Origin: Paramecium octaurelia
Taxonomy: Eukaryota > Ciliophora > Oligohymenophorea > Peniculida > Parameciidae
Assembly (NCBI GenBank): GCA_905182995.1
Contig: CAJJDP010000037.1
Span: 315,369 to 379,368 of the forward strand
DNA: 64,000 bases
Direction: 5' to 3'
This document shows, one piece after another, positions 46,787-59,392 of this stretch (the first letter of the stretch is position 1; each line of letters begins with the position of its first letter). The notes under the pieces are model-generated. The model was not told the DNA's origin. It worked only from the letters and a program-made list of their open reading frames with translations, and did not search any database. Both the position numbers and the translations under genes were made by a program.

Positions 46787-49700
46787 ATGGCTAAATTCTT
46801 TGATTATGTACCTGTACATGAAATAATCATCAAAGGTCTAGAAACTCATCCAATAAAAGACAGAGAATAATATGAAGAAGGTAAGTTTGCTTATTGATTA
46901 GTGAAGATTGAACTTGTGAATGGAGAAGTCAAGTCGCTTACTGGATATGGCAAATCTTATATTGGCAACAAAGTTCAATCATTTACTTTTAAATAACACA
47001 TATTAGAAGTCTTATCGTTCCTATGGAGATTTGAGATCCTGATGATTATGGTCTACATCATTATAAGTTGGGTTCTTTAGGATGATGCAGCTAGGTAATG
47101 AACAATGAATATTTCAAAAGCAACTTAGTTGTTTTGTTTCAAAGCATAGTTTTGCTATTAGATTACAGTCTCTATGTGACAAAATGCTTTCTTAAATTTC
47201 GTAATTTTAGAATAGTCGAATCCTAATTGAATGAATAGAGATATAGTATATTGGAGAACTTTATTCATTCCAAAGAACCTTTGGCATCAGATTCATCCGA
47301 GGATATAAATACTTATTTCTATCCACAAAAATAAGTATTAAGAGAATAGATTAAAGTTGGTGACATTGTTATCCTCTAAAAAACACATGAATGCCCTGCA
47401 GATGTATTGCTTTTAGAATCAAGTCATCCAGTTGTATAAATAGACTAAAATGAATTTGGTATTTCAACACCTAAAATGACCAATCCTTGTTAGTCTACGT
47501 TTAGTATGTCACATATTTATCATAGTCTAACCGAAATCTGATACAAAAGGGTTGTTAGTCGAATTCAAGTTAACATTAAATGGGCAAATTTAGTATTCCT
47601 ACTCATTTGGCAAGAAATCCAGTTTGATGGGAATGATAAAATTAAAAAATGATCCAAAAGTGTTCAAATTCAATTAGGATAACATTATTTTTAGTGGAGA
47701 GAAGCTCTTAAATACAGATTGGGCATTGGGAATAGTATTAGTGGCTGGAAATAATTGTTTACGCATTTATAAGCCAATCAAACACAAAAGATAGAAGTCA
47801 CTATTTTTTATTGGAATGATTATTCTTGGATATTTTATTAGTTTGGTATGTGATAAGATAATTTTAGCTTGGTAATCTGATTTATAAATCAAATTATGGG
47901 ATCCACTTATGTTTTGATTCCATGTTAATTCCACTATATGCCATTTTCTATAAAGAATTTGTTTAGATTTTTAATTACGTTAAACAGCCAAGCATTCAAA
48001 AGAAGGTTAAGCCAACTGATGCCATTGAGCAAGGGAATAATTAAGGGAAGGATAGTAAATAATTATGTAAAATTTTAAGTCGTCTAAGATGATAAACACA
48101 TTTGGATTGAATTTAATAGAGTAAAGAATATGACTGAAATCTATTCTCAGAATAAACTATCAAAATACGACGACATCAAAGACTTTTAAATTATGATGTA
48201 ATAAACTAATGTAAGCATTAATATAATTTCTATAAGTATTGGAAATGCTCAAAAGTAAATTTGGTGTGTATGGAGTTGAATCAATAGTACTTTCAAAGGA
48301 AGAGGAAAATCCAATCGATTTACATTGATGACAAGCAATACACATTCAAATATAAATAATTGGTAACAGTAATGAACAACAATTAAATCTAATTGGGGGA
48401 TAACTACTATAAGACCCTATTAGATACAGGCAGAGAGAATGACATATTTGATGAAGATAAAAAGGATTACAGCGAATTAATTAATTCACATCCTTATTCT
48501 CCTCACAATTAAGAGGAGAGATAAAATTATGGAATCAGTTCGAACTTATAATTTTCCCTTTCAAAAAAAACCATTGATGCATCTCAATAGAAAAAACTAA
48601 AGAACTCCTTAGGAAAAACCATATCATTTAGAGCAAAGGTTGTCAAGAGTGGAGGTGACTAAAGTTCTTCTATTAACCAATTGCAAAAGCAATAATTGAA
48701 TGAATAATAATTTATCACTCAATTGTTTGATGACTTCGATAATCAATATCATGAGAGAGTTGTTGCACTATTGTTGCTATGTGAGATTGAGAATAAGTAC
48801 AACGAATAAAAGAAAACAATAGAAACCTATTGTAAAAATCCATAAGATTATATTTTAATTGAGTTCTGCAATCTCTTAGAATACAAACTAAAATGTAGTA
48901 TTGAAACTGAGCGTTAAATTTATGACATAGTTCTCAAAAGTCAACTCAAAATCATTGAAATCTAAGGCAAATTGAAATAATATAAGATCCTAAGTGAAAA
49001 TAAACAAACAAAAAATAGAATTGGAGTCTATTCAGTTCTCCTAAAAGATCCAGAGGAGTTCAATGAAGATGAAGGTGCACTTCTTTATATCAAGATTGAG
49101 ACTTCTCAAATGTATGAAAACACTAATATGAATATCAATGTGTTAGAAACTAATTCAACCTTGTATTATATGTTGAAATAGGGCTAATAACCAACACTCT
49201 ATTTTAAGAAACAACTCAAAAAGAGTGAAGCCAAGTAATTCCTATTAAATAAAATGAACATCATGAATTCATATACAACAGATGAAGATTAGCTTGAATT
49301 ATTATATTTCCAATTAGAATCCTAGGCTGAATTGCTCATGATTATTGGTACTCATGCAAAAATAGATCAAAGTGCTCTTCTGACAATTGATGCATTCTCA
49401 TAAGCAAATGTATTTTTAATATCAATATAATTTTATAGTTAAATACATGGTTAGTTTCTGCTGAAAATCAATTTGTAGTTCTGAGGTTTTTATTTGATGC
49501 AAAGTTCATTGAAAATGAAAATGATTTAAACCAATTTAATTCCGGAGATGAGAGAACTTTGAAATTCGCTATTTAGAGTGCCTGTTCAAATCTGATAAAG
49601 TAACAAAGGTAAATGTGAAATTAAACATTAGAATATTCGAAGCACAAGACTTTGAAAAGAAGTATATTCTCCTGAGTTGTGAAGCCTTGTTAACTATAAT

Positions 49701-52700
49701 CAAAGATGAGTATCTTTTAAATCATTTTGCCATAATCGTTTGGTTTAGTAGGGGGTTGGCCTTGTATGATAGTATGGAGATCTCAAAAGTAAAATTATTT
49801 AAGATTGCCAAAAAACTCAATATGTAAATTGGATACATCGGAAGTTGTGCTAACACTCAAAGGGTTTATAATATGAGTTAAATATCAATTGACATCAACC
49901 CGAAATGCTACACTTAATCCAAACCTTGCTATTTAGTCAATTCATTAAGATGCGCCGAATCAATCCTAATAATTAAGTGCATAAGTTCGTCTTTGTTGGC
50001 CTAACAGATTCTTTACTTTTGGCTTTACGAGATGATACTATTTGTCTTAATCAATCTCATCAATCAAGGGTAGTTTTTAACGTAAAGTTGCAACATCCTC
50101 CTTCTACTAAGCCAAACCTTGACCGTAATGATTCAATTGATATCTCACAATAAACGATTCAAGACTTCAGAAATCTATTACAAAGGGTTGATACCCTAAA
50201 GATGCTTAGTCAAATCCCTGTTTAATAAGGATTCGTTAATTAAAATATTCTTGGTTGGAGTGATTGATGCGGCAATTGTGAGCATTCCTTTGTTGGCTAC
50301 AAAATACTTATATGGAGATTCCAATTATTTGCCAATATCTCAGTTTGCTTTTATCATTACTCTAGAATTAATAGTTAAAATATAATTATATTTCTAAATA
50401 TTTTAGTAATAGCATAAGCAGCTTTTGGGTTTGTTATTTTTAAGCGTATTCATTGTTGGTTTGGTGACATTTCTAACGATACCTGATTATAGTGATTATA
50501 AAGTATCTTACTCAGATTTGTTTTATAGTCCTGGATATATAATAAGAAGTTTAATTTTCGTTTACATATTTGCCTTTGTGTTTAAATTTGCAGTCACTTC
50601 TATACTATAATTGTACAATTTGGAGATGTTCCAAGATACTGTGATAACAGATGAATAAAATTTTAAATCTATTGAGTAGACAAAGAAGTAGAGAACCACA
50701 AAGCAAAGTTTGCAATTGTCTATTTAATAGAGGAAAAAATTCATCAAATCTATTTTGGCAGATAACAATTAGATGGACGACTCGATTTATAAGGCCTTGA
50801 ATAACAATATTAACAATGACGAATAAATAGAATTGAAGAAAAATTTGACCTTTAATCAAAAGGAATTTGAAATTCGATATCAAGAATCCATGAGTCAGAA
50901 TTCAATCTTGTACATCTTCTTTGAAGCTACAATCTTCGTTAATCTATTGATCTAAGTTAACTATATTGAGAAAAATATAGCAATCTACATATTATGGGGT
51001 GTGTAACTGTTCTACAGTATTACAATTTATATACTATAATACTTGGAAATCACTCCTCATAAAATCTAATAAAATTTACAACTAATAAGCATCTTAAGTA
51101 GGTTTTTGTTTTAATTTATCACAACCTTCTTATTGGATTAGGATTACATATTGAATTAAATTATCTTTACGTCAATATTTATGATAATCCTGCTGAATTA
51201 CTCAATAAAGCAGAGCTTGAATTTTAAAGGTACGATAATCCTTATGAGTTTAATTAGCTTGGGAGTGGTATTGAAATTCATAATACCTAAATATGAATAC
51301 TTCCCATAGAAATAGATAATGTTTGTTTTGGCTTTGATAATCATATGTAGTTTATCAATTGTGAGTGGATATTATTTATGTTATGTGAATGAGTATTTGA
51401 GGAGACAAAACTTTCTATTGCAAGAGCAATTGGAGAAGGAGCAGAAGAAATTGAATGACGCTTTGGGAATATTGATGCCCAGATTTATTAAGGAGAGAAT
51501 GGCTAGAGGATACATCTAAATATAGGAAGATTAAGGGCCAGTCACAATCCTCTTTTGTGAGATCTGTGACTTTGATGATATTATTGAATCTGAGAAGGTG
51601 TCAGTCATAAGTTTTCTGGATTCTATCTATAGGACCTTCGATACAATATGCAATCAGTATAACATCTAAAAGATTGAGACAGTAGGATAGATTTATGTTT
51701 GTGCATCAGGATTAAAAGACTATGACATAATTGATAAGCAATCGAAGAACTCAACTTAGAAAATGATTGAATGTGCAATTGCCATGATAGAATCAACTAA
51801 TAATTTGAAATACTAAGATAAACAGATAGTAATAAAGATTGGAATTAATTATGGCAATGTGATGGCTGGAGTCATTGGTTAACACAAACCATAATTCTCT
51901 TTAATAGGAGACACTGTTAACACAACCAGTAGAGCCTGCACAGTTTGTGAACCGGGAAGGATTTCATTGACAGAACCCGCCTATATCAGAGTCAGACAAA
52001 TGAAGTATTAATTTTAGGTTAAGGAAATCAATATCAAAAATATCTATGTGCTCTATTCACTAGTCATTAATAAGAAAAGTACTTTCGCAGCAAAGGTTGA
52101 CAAATCACCCATCATTAAATTAGTTAGTTCAATTTAATTCAAAAAACTGGATTAAAATGATAAGCCTAATGATCTTATGACTAATGCTGTTAATCCGGCT
52201 GGTTTCTAATTCGATATAGCTAGGAAATCATCAATGTCCAGAAATAAATCTGTTTATTAGTTACCAGTCGAGTAATTTGGTAAAGTAATATAAGATGTAA
52301 TTACAGCAAATAAGTTAATATGTAATTATTTAAAATCAAATAGCAGAGGATATATCTAATAGACGTATTACTATGCATAGAAAGAGTAGAGTCACTAGAT
52401 TTAAAGAAGTTAATCCTTAAATGATGTCATCACATGATTAAGTTTAATAGTAATAGCAATAACAATAACAATAATAATAAAAGAAAGATGATCCCTTAGG
52501 TGATCAATTTGGCGATCTATTTGATAATATGAAAGTAGCTGATTCCTAAAAAAATATTGATGATTTATTGCCAAAGAGTCCCCAAAATAATGTTAAAAGC
52601 TAGAAATCCTTATAAAATAATAATAACCATCTATTTGATTCAACTTTGCAATAAGAAGAAAAGATAGAAATTCCAAAATTATAATAACTTATTGGTAATC

Positions 52701-54059
52701 AAGAGAAGATTGAAACAGATATAATGTAAGAATTGATTAGAGTGAAGTGTGACTTTGGTACTAATCAAGCTAGAAGAGGTAAATAAATGTATATTAAACT
52801 TAGTATATTTCAGATAATTCAAGTATAAAGAAATGATAAGGATTTATAATCATAAATTGTTTAAGGATACGGTTTAGTATTGCCTTATTCTCTTTATCTA
52901 CTTGATGATATTTTAGTTGCCAATTTTATTTGCTTTAATGGAATATAAGCAATATTTGGGAGTCAATCTCACTATCGAAGGATTGAAGATTGCATTCTAT
53001 CTAATGAGTTGTATAGTTGTTCCTTTTTGCCTCAGGGATGCTTACAAATATATCTTCTAAATAAGTATGATCATAGGCTATTTCATTTGCATCTTATTCA
53101 CCATTATAGCCATCATTATTAATGATCCAATCGAAAGATCATACATTACTCTAATTCTAGCTTATACTTTATGTTTGGGATACTTTTTAAGAGCCTTACC
53201 TTATTTCACTTCTCGTCATAGGAAACTGCTATTCGTTTTGAAATACATCAATGTCATATTCATACTAGCGTTTTCTAATTAGTGGAATGAAACTATCATC
53301 TTTATTCTTACAATAGAAATATTTATTTTTGTTTAGAGGAATCAAAATGAAGATTTGCTTTATTAGAATTATAATATTCATGATCAGCTGTTGCAACAAT
53401 AATAAGAATAAAATAAAATTATCAGTCATCTATTACCTTCACATATTCTATAATAATATTTTAAAGAGTAAGATACTCTACCTGATGTTTTTGAAAATGC
53501 AACCATCCTCTATGCTGATATAGCTGGCTTTACAAAATATTCTACTAGCGTGGATGCTCAATAAGTATTGTAAATGTTGAGTTCACTTTTTAATAAGTTT
53601 GATGTGGCTTGCACTGAGAACAATGTGTATAAATTGTATTCAATTGGAGATAGCTATGTTGTAATGGGAGTTTTAGATGCTAATAATGGGATCAGAGAGG
53701 AAGAAGCTTATAATGTTGTCAATTTGGGATTTCAATTGCTAGATATTGTAAATTTACTCAAGAAAAATATTTAATATCCTGATATCAATATGCGAATTGG
53801 AATACATACTGGGAATATCATTGGAGGAATAGTGGGAACAGATATTGTGAGATATGACATATATGGATCAGATGTTGCGTTAGCAAAGAAAATGGAATAG
53901 AATTCATAAATTGGTAGAATCATGGTTTCAGAGGATACTATGAAATTCTTAGATGCCACTTACACTGGAGAATTTAGTTATGTGTTCGCTAATTAGATTG
54001 AACATCGCAATAGGATTATTTAAGGGTATTATATAGACAGAGTATAAATTGAAGAATGA
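46787..54059 (+). CDS. Guanylyl cyclase with N-terminal P4-ATPase-like half
   Basis: A 7.3 kb gene with many ~21-30-nt introns (first 46881-46901; one near 48210 ends AAG). The N-terminal half has P4-ATPase features: VGDIVILQKTHECPADVLLL and LNTDWALGIVLVAGNN, plus many membrane segments. The DGET, DKTGT and GDGxND motifs are not recognisable (the last reads IGSCANTQ at about 49840). After a second set of membrane segments comes cyclase domain 1 (51531-52070; FCEICDFDDI, IETVGQIYV, IGDTVNTTSRA) and more membrane segments. Domain 2 follows (53490-54050; YADIAGFTKYS, YSIGDSYVVMG). Domain 2 has both metal Asp residues and domain 1 lacks the second, the inverted order reported for ciliate and Plasmodium guanylyl cyclases. 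The Glu in IETVG favours GTP. Makes cGMP at the membrane. Confidence 0.88.
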
Positions 54060-54077
54060 AAACTTATTTAATAATCA

Positions 54078-54419
54078 TCATTATTGGTTTAATACAACTT
54101 TTATTCTTAAAATCGCTTTGGTTTCTTCTTTGCGAATAGACATCTCACTAAAGTGTGGAATTCCTTTTCTCTTATATACTTCATAGGATGAAATCAATCT
54201 GGATATCAAAGCATCTTCTGCTTCTACCTCCAGGATCCCTGCATTCTTCTCAAACATTTCGATAATCTTTTTCATCATAGTTGATTTTTTAATTCTGATT
54301 GCTTAACTCATTTCAACATCTTTCTGAGGTTGCTCTAAGAAGTTTATCAAATCCTCTTTGGCTTTGTAATTCAAAAACCTATTATTTAACACTAGCTTTT
54401 AATTCTTTGTTACTTTCAT
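54078..54419 (-). CDS. Small unknown protein (113 aa)
   Basis: An intronless frame, ATG 54419 to TGA 54078. It is helical and charged (MMKKIIEMFEKNAGILEVEA; LISSYEVYKRKGIPHF) without Cys-rich, membrane or catalytic motifs. It lies 18 bp from the convergent cyclase gene and 24 bp downstream of the Nudix-like gene on its own strand. Family not recognised; the steady composition and exact fit between neighbours support it as real. Confidence 0.65.
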
Positions 54420-54443
54420 TATCTTAATTATATTAATAATATT

Positions 54444-55058
54444 TCAATGTATAACATATGTATATTAATTATTAAGCACCTATAAAGGGGATTTTGGATT
54501 CTTTATTCTGATTTTATCTAATGAGCATGAAAACAACGGCAATTATATTGTTAAATCCTTTTGAATTATTTATTTAGCTTGAAATTCCTTTAATGATACT
54601 TGGGTTCTTATATGAAGTGGTATTTTATTATTGTCGTTTTCATAATACTGAAAATCCACGTTTACCAAATCTTTTAGATTGACTATATTGAATCCTTTAC
54701 ATTCATTAAATGAATGCAGTGATCGACTATTCGCCATTTATAATATTTTCTAGTTCATTCCCATAACTTCTTTAAAAAAATTTAAATCATCTATTTTAAT
54801 ATAGACAGCATAGCACAAGTATTAGTAATTCACAAGTACTTTATGTTCCTCATCTAAATCTGACTTTGATAATCCTGCAAATGTTTCTTCATACAATTCC
54901 TTCAATGCATTACTCATTGATGAAAGACCGACTTCTTGATTCCCTCCAGGTTCCATCAAAACCAACTATTTCTTTCTAATGTTCTGCAATAATAACACTA
55001 AGGTATCTTCTTTATGTTTAATAAAGACCATCACTCCAGATCCTGTTATTTTTTGCAT
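54444..55058 (-). CDS. Nudix-like protein with degenerate Nudix box
   Basis: 204 aa, intronless, ATG 55058 to TGA 54444. The N-terminal region MQKITGSGVMVFIKHKED and LVLLLQNIRKKQLVLMEPGG has the strand order of a Nudix hydrolase. The helix SNALKELYEETFAGL matches the REUxEExGU part with Lys for Arg. The first Glu of the box (Gx5E) is not in register and the final Gly is shifted. Nudix enzymes hydrolyse nucleoside diphosphates linked to other moieties. Activity is doubtful given the box; fold confidence is moderate. Confidence 0.55.
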
Positions 55059-55163
55059 CAACAATAAAGTTAACTAAAAGAAAAATAAAAAAATGAAATT
55101 CTGAAATAATACTGAATGATTAATGTGTTCTCTATTAATATATATATAATAACAAATATAATC

Positions 55164-56353
55164 TCAAGCTTTACGAACATTAATTGATTTTACTCTTTTA
55201 CGACTCTTAATAAAATCTTAAAGTTATAATACGCCATCCTCAGTTGTAATCATAATCTTATTCTCTTACAAAAATAATTGATATTAATCTTCTCCTATCA
55301 AATATAAACCTTATTTTAATCGAATAAATTGATATTGTTAGGTATGATCTTTAGCAATAATTTATGCTAATTTAGAGTCCAATTTATCTTCCTTAATAGG
55401 AATGTATTGGGATCCAGTTGCTCTCATTTTTAAAATGAGTTTAATCAAGTTGTCCACTATTTCATCATTCTCTATTGGTTATGCAATTTATAGATTTAAT
55501 TAAATGTTTTGACTAAGCCCATCGATTTCAAATTATGTCAATCTGCTTTTTAATTAAGTTATTTGGCAATCAAATTAGCTGATAGTCTATTTTAATTTTG
55601 TTACTTCCTAATCAACCAAAGATTTTTTGTCTAATAATTCTGAATAATTAGTATCCAATTCCATCAGTTACTTCAGTAGTTATTTGTTCTCTTGAGCTTA
55701 TCTTTACTGTAGTCTTAACAGGTTTTAAAAATCACATCTTATATCATTTGCTGAAACTTCCTATTTGGATTAATCAATCTTATCACTTTTTTATTCATTT
55801 TATTCTTACAATGTCATCACTTAATTTTCAAGCTCAATTATTCTTTATTTGAGTTCTTTATTCTCCTATTTCAATTGTTCCATTAAATTATCACCTAAAA
55901 CAAAGGATTGTATCAATTTTTAATTAGATTCAGATTTCTATCTATTTGTCGGTGTCTTAAAATTTATTTTTTTATTGCTTGCAGTCAGACTCCTTTCTGT
56001 ATCATTTTTCTTCAAGGGAGATTCTGAGGTTTAGGCATTTTATTTTATGTTCAATTTAAATGGTTTTTCAACATCCTGGATCAATACGATATAATATTAT
56101 CCACTCACATTTGTAAATTTATACTCCCCAGTTGTCTCAGTGATATCCTCATTCATTTGAATTCGAAAGATTTCATCATTGTATTTTAACTAGATTGCGC
56201 TTAATTAGCTTATTATATATATTAATTATTATACTCCACATTAAATGTTAATCCTTCAGTTTATGGCAGGGTTATCACTTTGGTCTTTCCTCCCATTGTA
56301 ACTGAACACTTGAATTATTATTAGGATTTAAGTGCAATAAGAACCTTAAACAT
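55164..56353 (-). CDS. Coiled-coil protein with PB1-like N terminus
   Basis: 387 aa, ATG 56353 to TGA 55164, with one 26-nt intron ending AAG near residue 40. Residues ~1-90 look like a PB1 or ubiquitin-type beta-grasp domain (MFKVLIALKSQQQFKCSV; LKYNDEIFRIQMNED). Residues ~165-300 form a long coiled coil (NKELKQRIIELENQVMTLQE). The end is a short beta-rich segment and a basic tail (SRKRVKSINVRKA). It is likely an adaptor or structural protein. No enzyme motif. Lies 105 bp upstream of the Nudix-like gene on the same strand. Confidence 0.65.
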
Positions 56354-56523
56354 ATTTGTCTGTTATGATAAAAATTATAAATTATAATCACCCCCAATAA
56401 TTTTATTTAAACCTATATTATAATCGCTCATTTTAAACAATCTTTGTTTTCAATACAATCATTTTAAAAGCGTTCAAATAATTATATCTCCATTATTTGA
56501 CTAAATTAACTTGTGATTATTTT

Positions 56524-57010
56524 TCAATAATTTAAATAAAAATAAACAAAAGATTTTGCAAATTGCTTAGTCATCGGGGCACATATACACGAATGTAAGC
56601 AATTACATAAACAAACCCTGGGGTTAAAGTCCTCCTTTCTTTTGGGACAGAAAGTGTCGGCATAATATGCTGGTCTGAGAATCGTCTGTTGCCCTAAGAA
56701 GAGAATTGGGATTTCCATCAAATATTGTGATCTAACAGACTGCACTAAGAGAGTGTAGTTGATGTTTAATGAAATGTTCACTCCTCAGATTAAGACTGTT
56801 GTGGAGACAAGAATGTCTAGGGGTGGAGTTAAATTTCTTAAATCTGAGTTAGATTATTAATATTTGGCGGTTTTTTCAATTTGATTAGAATGGCCTGACT
56901 TTCTTAAGACATCCAATAAATATAAGCTAGTTATACTAACCTATTAACACAAGGGGGCTTATGATTTGCAAATCACTTGGTTTATTTTTATTTAAATGTT
57001 CTATTTCCAT
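56524..57010 (-). pseudogene. Unknown frame with one in-frame TGA (broken, readthrough or Sec-like)
   Basis: ATG 57010 opens MEIEHLNKNKPSDLQIISPL. A 34-nt intron ending AAG leads to a frame reading DLRNLTPPLDILVSTTVLI, then TGA at 56785-56787, then protein-like sequence in the same frame (GVNISLNINYTLLVQSV; FLGQQTILRPAYYADTFCPK; a Cys-rich end) to TGA 56524. No GT...AG pair removes the internal TGA. The part after it has ~85 codons of good composition. Options are a recent nonsense change, a sequencing error, or recoding. Confidence 0.4.
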
Positions 57011-57357
57011 TATGTAGAATAGTTAAGCCATTAAAAAAGCAATGCAGAAATTATCATATATTTTTGTGTTGAAGATATATGGCAAAATTAAATCTAAATT
57101 GGGCATAAATTTCCTATTGATTAGGACTTATATTAAATCAGTTTAGAGACATACAAACATTTTTACTATTACCAATTATTATTATCTTATTATATTCAAA
57201 TTCTGATGTAATATAAAGGATAAATATTTTATTAGATATTATTGTACCTGTTACTTCTTTTTTGTATTTTTGTAATTTCAATTTGTTTTAAGGTATTTAT
57301 CAAGATAATAAATTATTTGATAGTTAATTAAATTGGTGATATTTTATAATATTTAAA
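57011..57357. other. AT-rich intergenic stretch
   Basis: No frame with convincing composition and no RNA gene. It is 5' flank of the frame at 56524-57010 and 3' flank of the helix-turn-helix-like gene, both on the minus strand. Confidence 0.5.
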
Positions 57358-58008
57358 TCAAATCTTCTTTGGTTTCTTTGTCAAATGTGAACACATATAT
57401 TCTAGTATTTCTGATTGAGTCTTTTTCAATTCTTCAATTTATTTTTCCTGATTCCGTAGTAAGGTTACCATATGATGTATTTCATCATCTTAATCTAATA
57501 ATAATAAAAGGGCATCAAAATTTTAGAGTGAAAATTTTTATGATTATTATTATTGTAGTTTATCAATTTTCATGGTAAAAAAATCATCACTACTCAACGG
57601 GTTAATAGATTATTGTGGAGTTGATTGTTGCTTTTATTATTGTATCACTTAAGGTTTTTCACACTCTTATTAATTCAAGTTTTTGGCATTCTTCAAGAGA
57701 TCCATACTTTTTATTTCATAGTGATAGGCATCAGAATTTTAGTTAAAATTTCTTTCAAAATCTAGAAGCTCCTTGTCTGCTTTAGTTTTTTTTCCATTGC
57801 TTTGATAATCTTCATCCGATTCTGATGCTTTGTTGTAATTTTTAGATTTCTGCTTTAGCCAAGATTTGATTGTACGAGGCTTGAGATCATATTCGTATGC
57901 CGTATACTCAATCTCTTTATCAGACGGATTACTTCCCAAAGCTCTCAATATTTATTATCTATCCATACTAGAAACAGATCTTTTTGGATAATTGTATCTC
58001 GGATTCAT
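57358..58008 (-). CDS. Small helix-turn-helix-like, Gln-rich protein
   Basis: 216 aa, intronless, ATG 58008 to TGA 57358. Residues ~18-55 (QQILRALGSNPSDKEIEYTA, then YDLKPRTIKSWLKQKSK) look like a helix-turn-helix with a basic recognition helix, as in homeodomain-like or psq-type DNA-binding domains. A Gln-rich middle and a C-terminal coiled coil follow (LLRNQEKQIEELKKTQSEIL). A transcription factor is the best guess. It starts 10 bp outside the duplicated contig end, so it occurs only once here. Confidence 0.6.
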
Positions 58009-58017
58009 AGTAGTTAT

Positions 58018-59317
58018 CACATTTTGAGAATGAGGATGAAATTAATTAATTGATAGACAATTTATAAAACTAAATATTAATTAAATACATTTCAAATTAT
58101 TCTTGCCTTTTTTTTTAATTTGTTATTTTTATGATTTTCAGAATCCTTTTCCTTTTAATCCTTAAACTTATCAGCCTCTTCCTCCTTAGCAAACATTTAA
58201 TTATAAATTTTGATAAATTACTCTTTTTGTTTTTCAAGCTCCTCTTTCTCCTTTTATTTCTGCAATTCTTTTTCAAAATCTTCATTCTCAATTTCTTCAG
58301 AGTCTACATCATGATCAAAATAGATAGTTGTTTAACCAGTAGTTTTTATTTAACCCCTCTGAACATAATGACCCCTAAAATATCTAAGTTTTTTTTATTT
58401 GCCAATACATTCTATTTGTGCATTAGCTACTTTATTTGAAATTTATTTTTGATTTCTGGGTATCAGATCAAATTCATCTATTTCATCTGTATTTGCTTAT
58501 TTAATGAGCATTGAAAATTAATCGTTAGTTTAAAGTTGATTAGAGCAATTAAAAAAAAGATCATACTTCTACTTCCAATCACTCTAAGATATCAGTAATT
58601 AATAATAAATGGATTGCTTATTGAGTTCAATATCATTTTTTATCAAAGGATGATTAAAACTACTAGTTTTATCAAAAATATTCAAGCTAATTCTTTTTAG
58701 CTCTCCGCAAAAATATAAAAAAAACATCAGTTTCTTAAATTACAATCTGTTAGCCACTTTCATATAATGATCGTATCTCTCTTCCATGTTCTTATCATAA
58801 CATTTCACATGTTAATAAAATAATTATTCTAATTTGATAGCACTACTTTATAATTCAATAAAAATGGGATCATCTATCTTCTCCTTTATATCAGCTGCCT
58901 TCAACATTATATTAATGTCCACATATGAGATTCTTGGGAACTGAGAACCAAATCTCTTCTTCTTTATGTTCTTCAAATGAATATAAGCAGAAGAGATGAT
59001 TTTAATCCCAATTTAAAGAAATCTTGCAATCTTTTAAGTATATCTCCCAAGATACAAGCTGAAATTGATATGTACACTTACTTACATCCAGTCTTGTTCT
59101 AGAATTCCTGTAGACCAGCCTTAGTTAAGCCTCTGCATTTGATTCCAGTTTCGTATAAGATTTATTCCTGCTCCAAATTGATATTATCAGAGTAATTTGT
59201 CAATATTTAATATCTATATAGAATTAGGTATATTTGAACCTTTTCTTTAGATTATAACTTTTAGTTTCAGCAAGTCCTGTTCTTTCATAAAATAATCTTG
59301 CAACTTAAGTCCAATAT
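58018..59317. repeat. 1.3-kb block repeated at 59319-60618 (assembly overlap)
   Basis: The two blocks appear identical and are separated by one N at 59318. The left copy ends inside a gene. Same cause as at 7140 and 9138. Confidence 0.9.
58092..59317 (-). CDS. SANT/Myb-like protein, 3' part (contig copy)
   Basis: Same gene as 59393-60701, lacking the N-terminal codons because the contig ends at the N. Not a separate gene. Confidence 0.8.
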
Positions 59318-59318
59318 N
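59318..59318. other. Assembly join (single N)
   Basis: Joins two contigs that overlap by about 1.3 kb. Confidence 0.9.
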
Positions 59319-59392
59319 CACATTTTGAGAATGAGGATGAAATTAATTAATTGATAGACAATTTATAAAACTAAATATTAATTAAATACATT

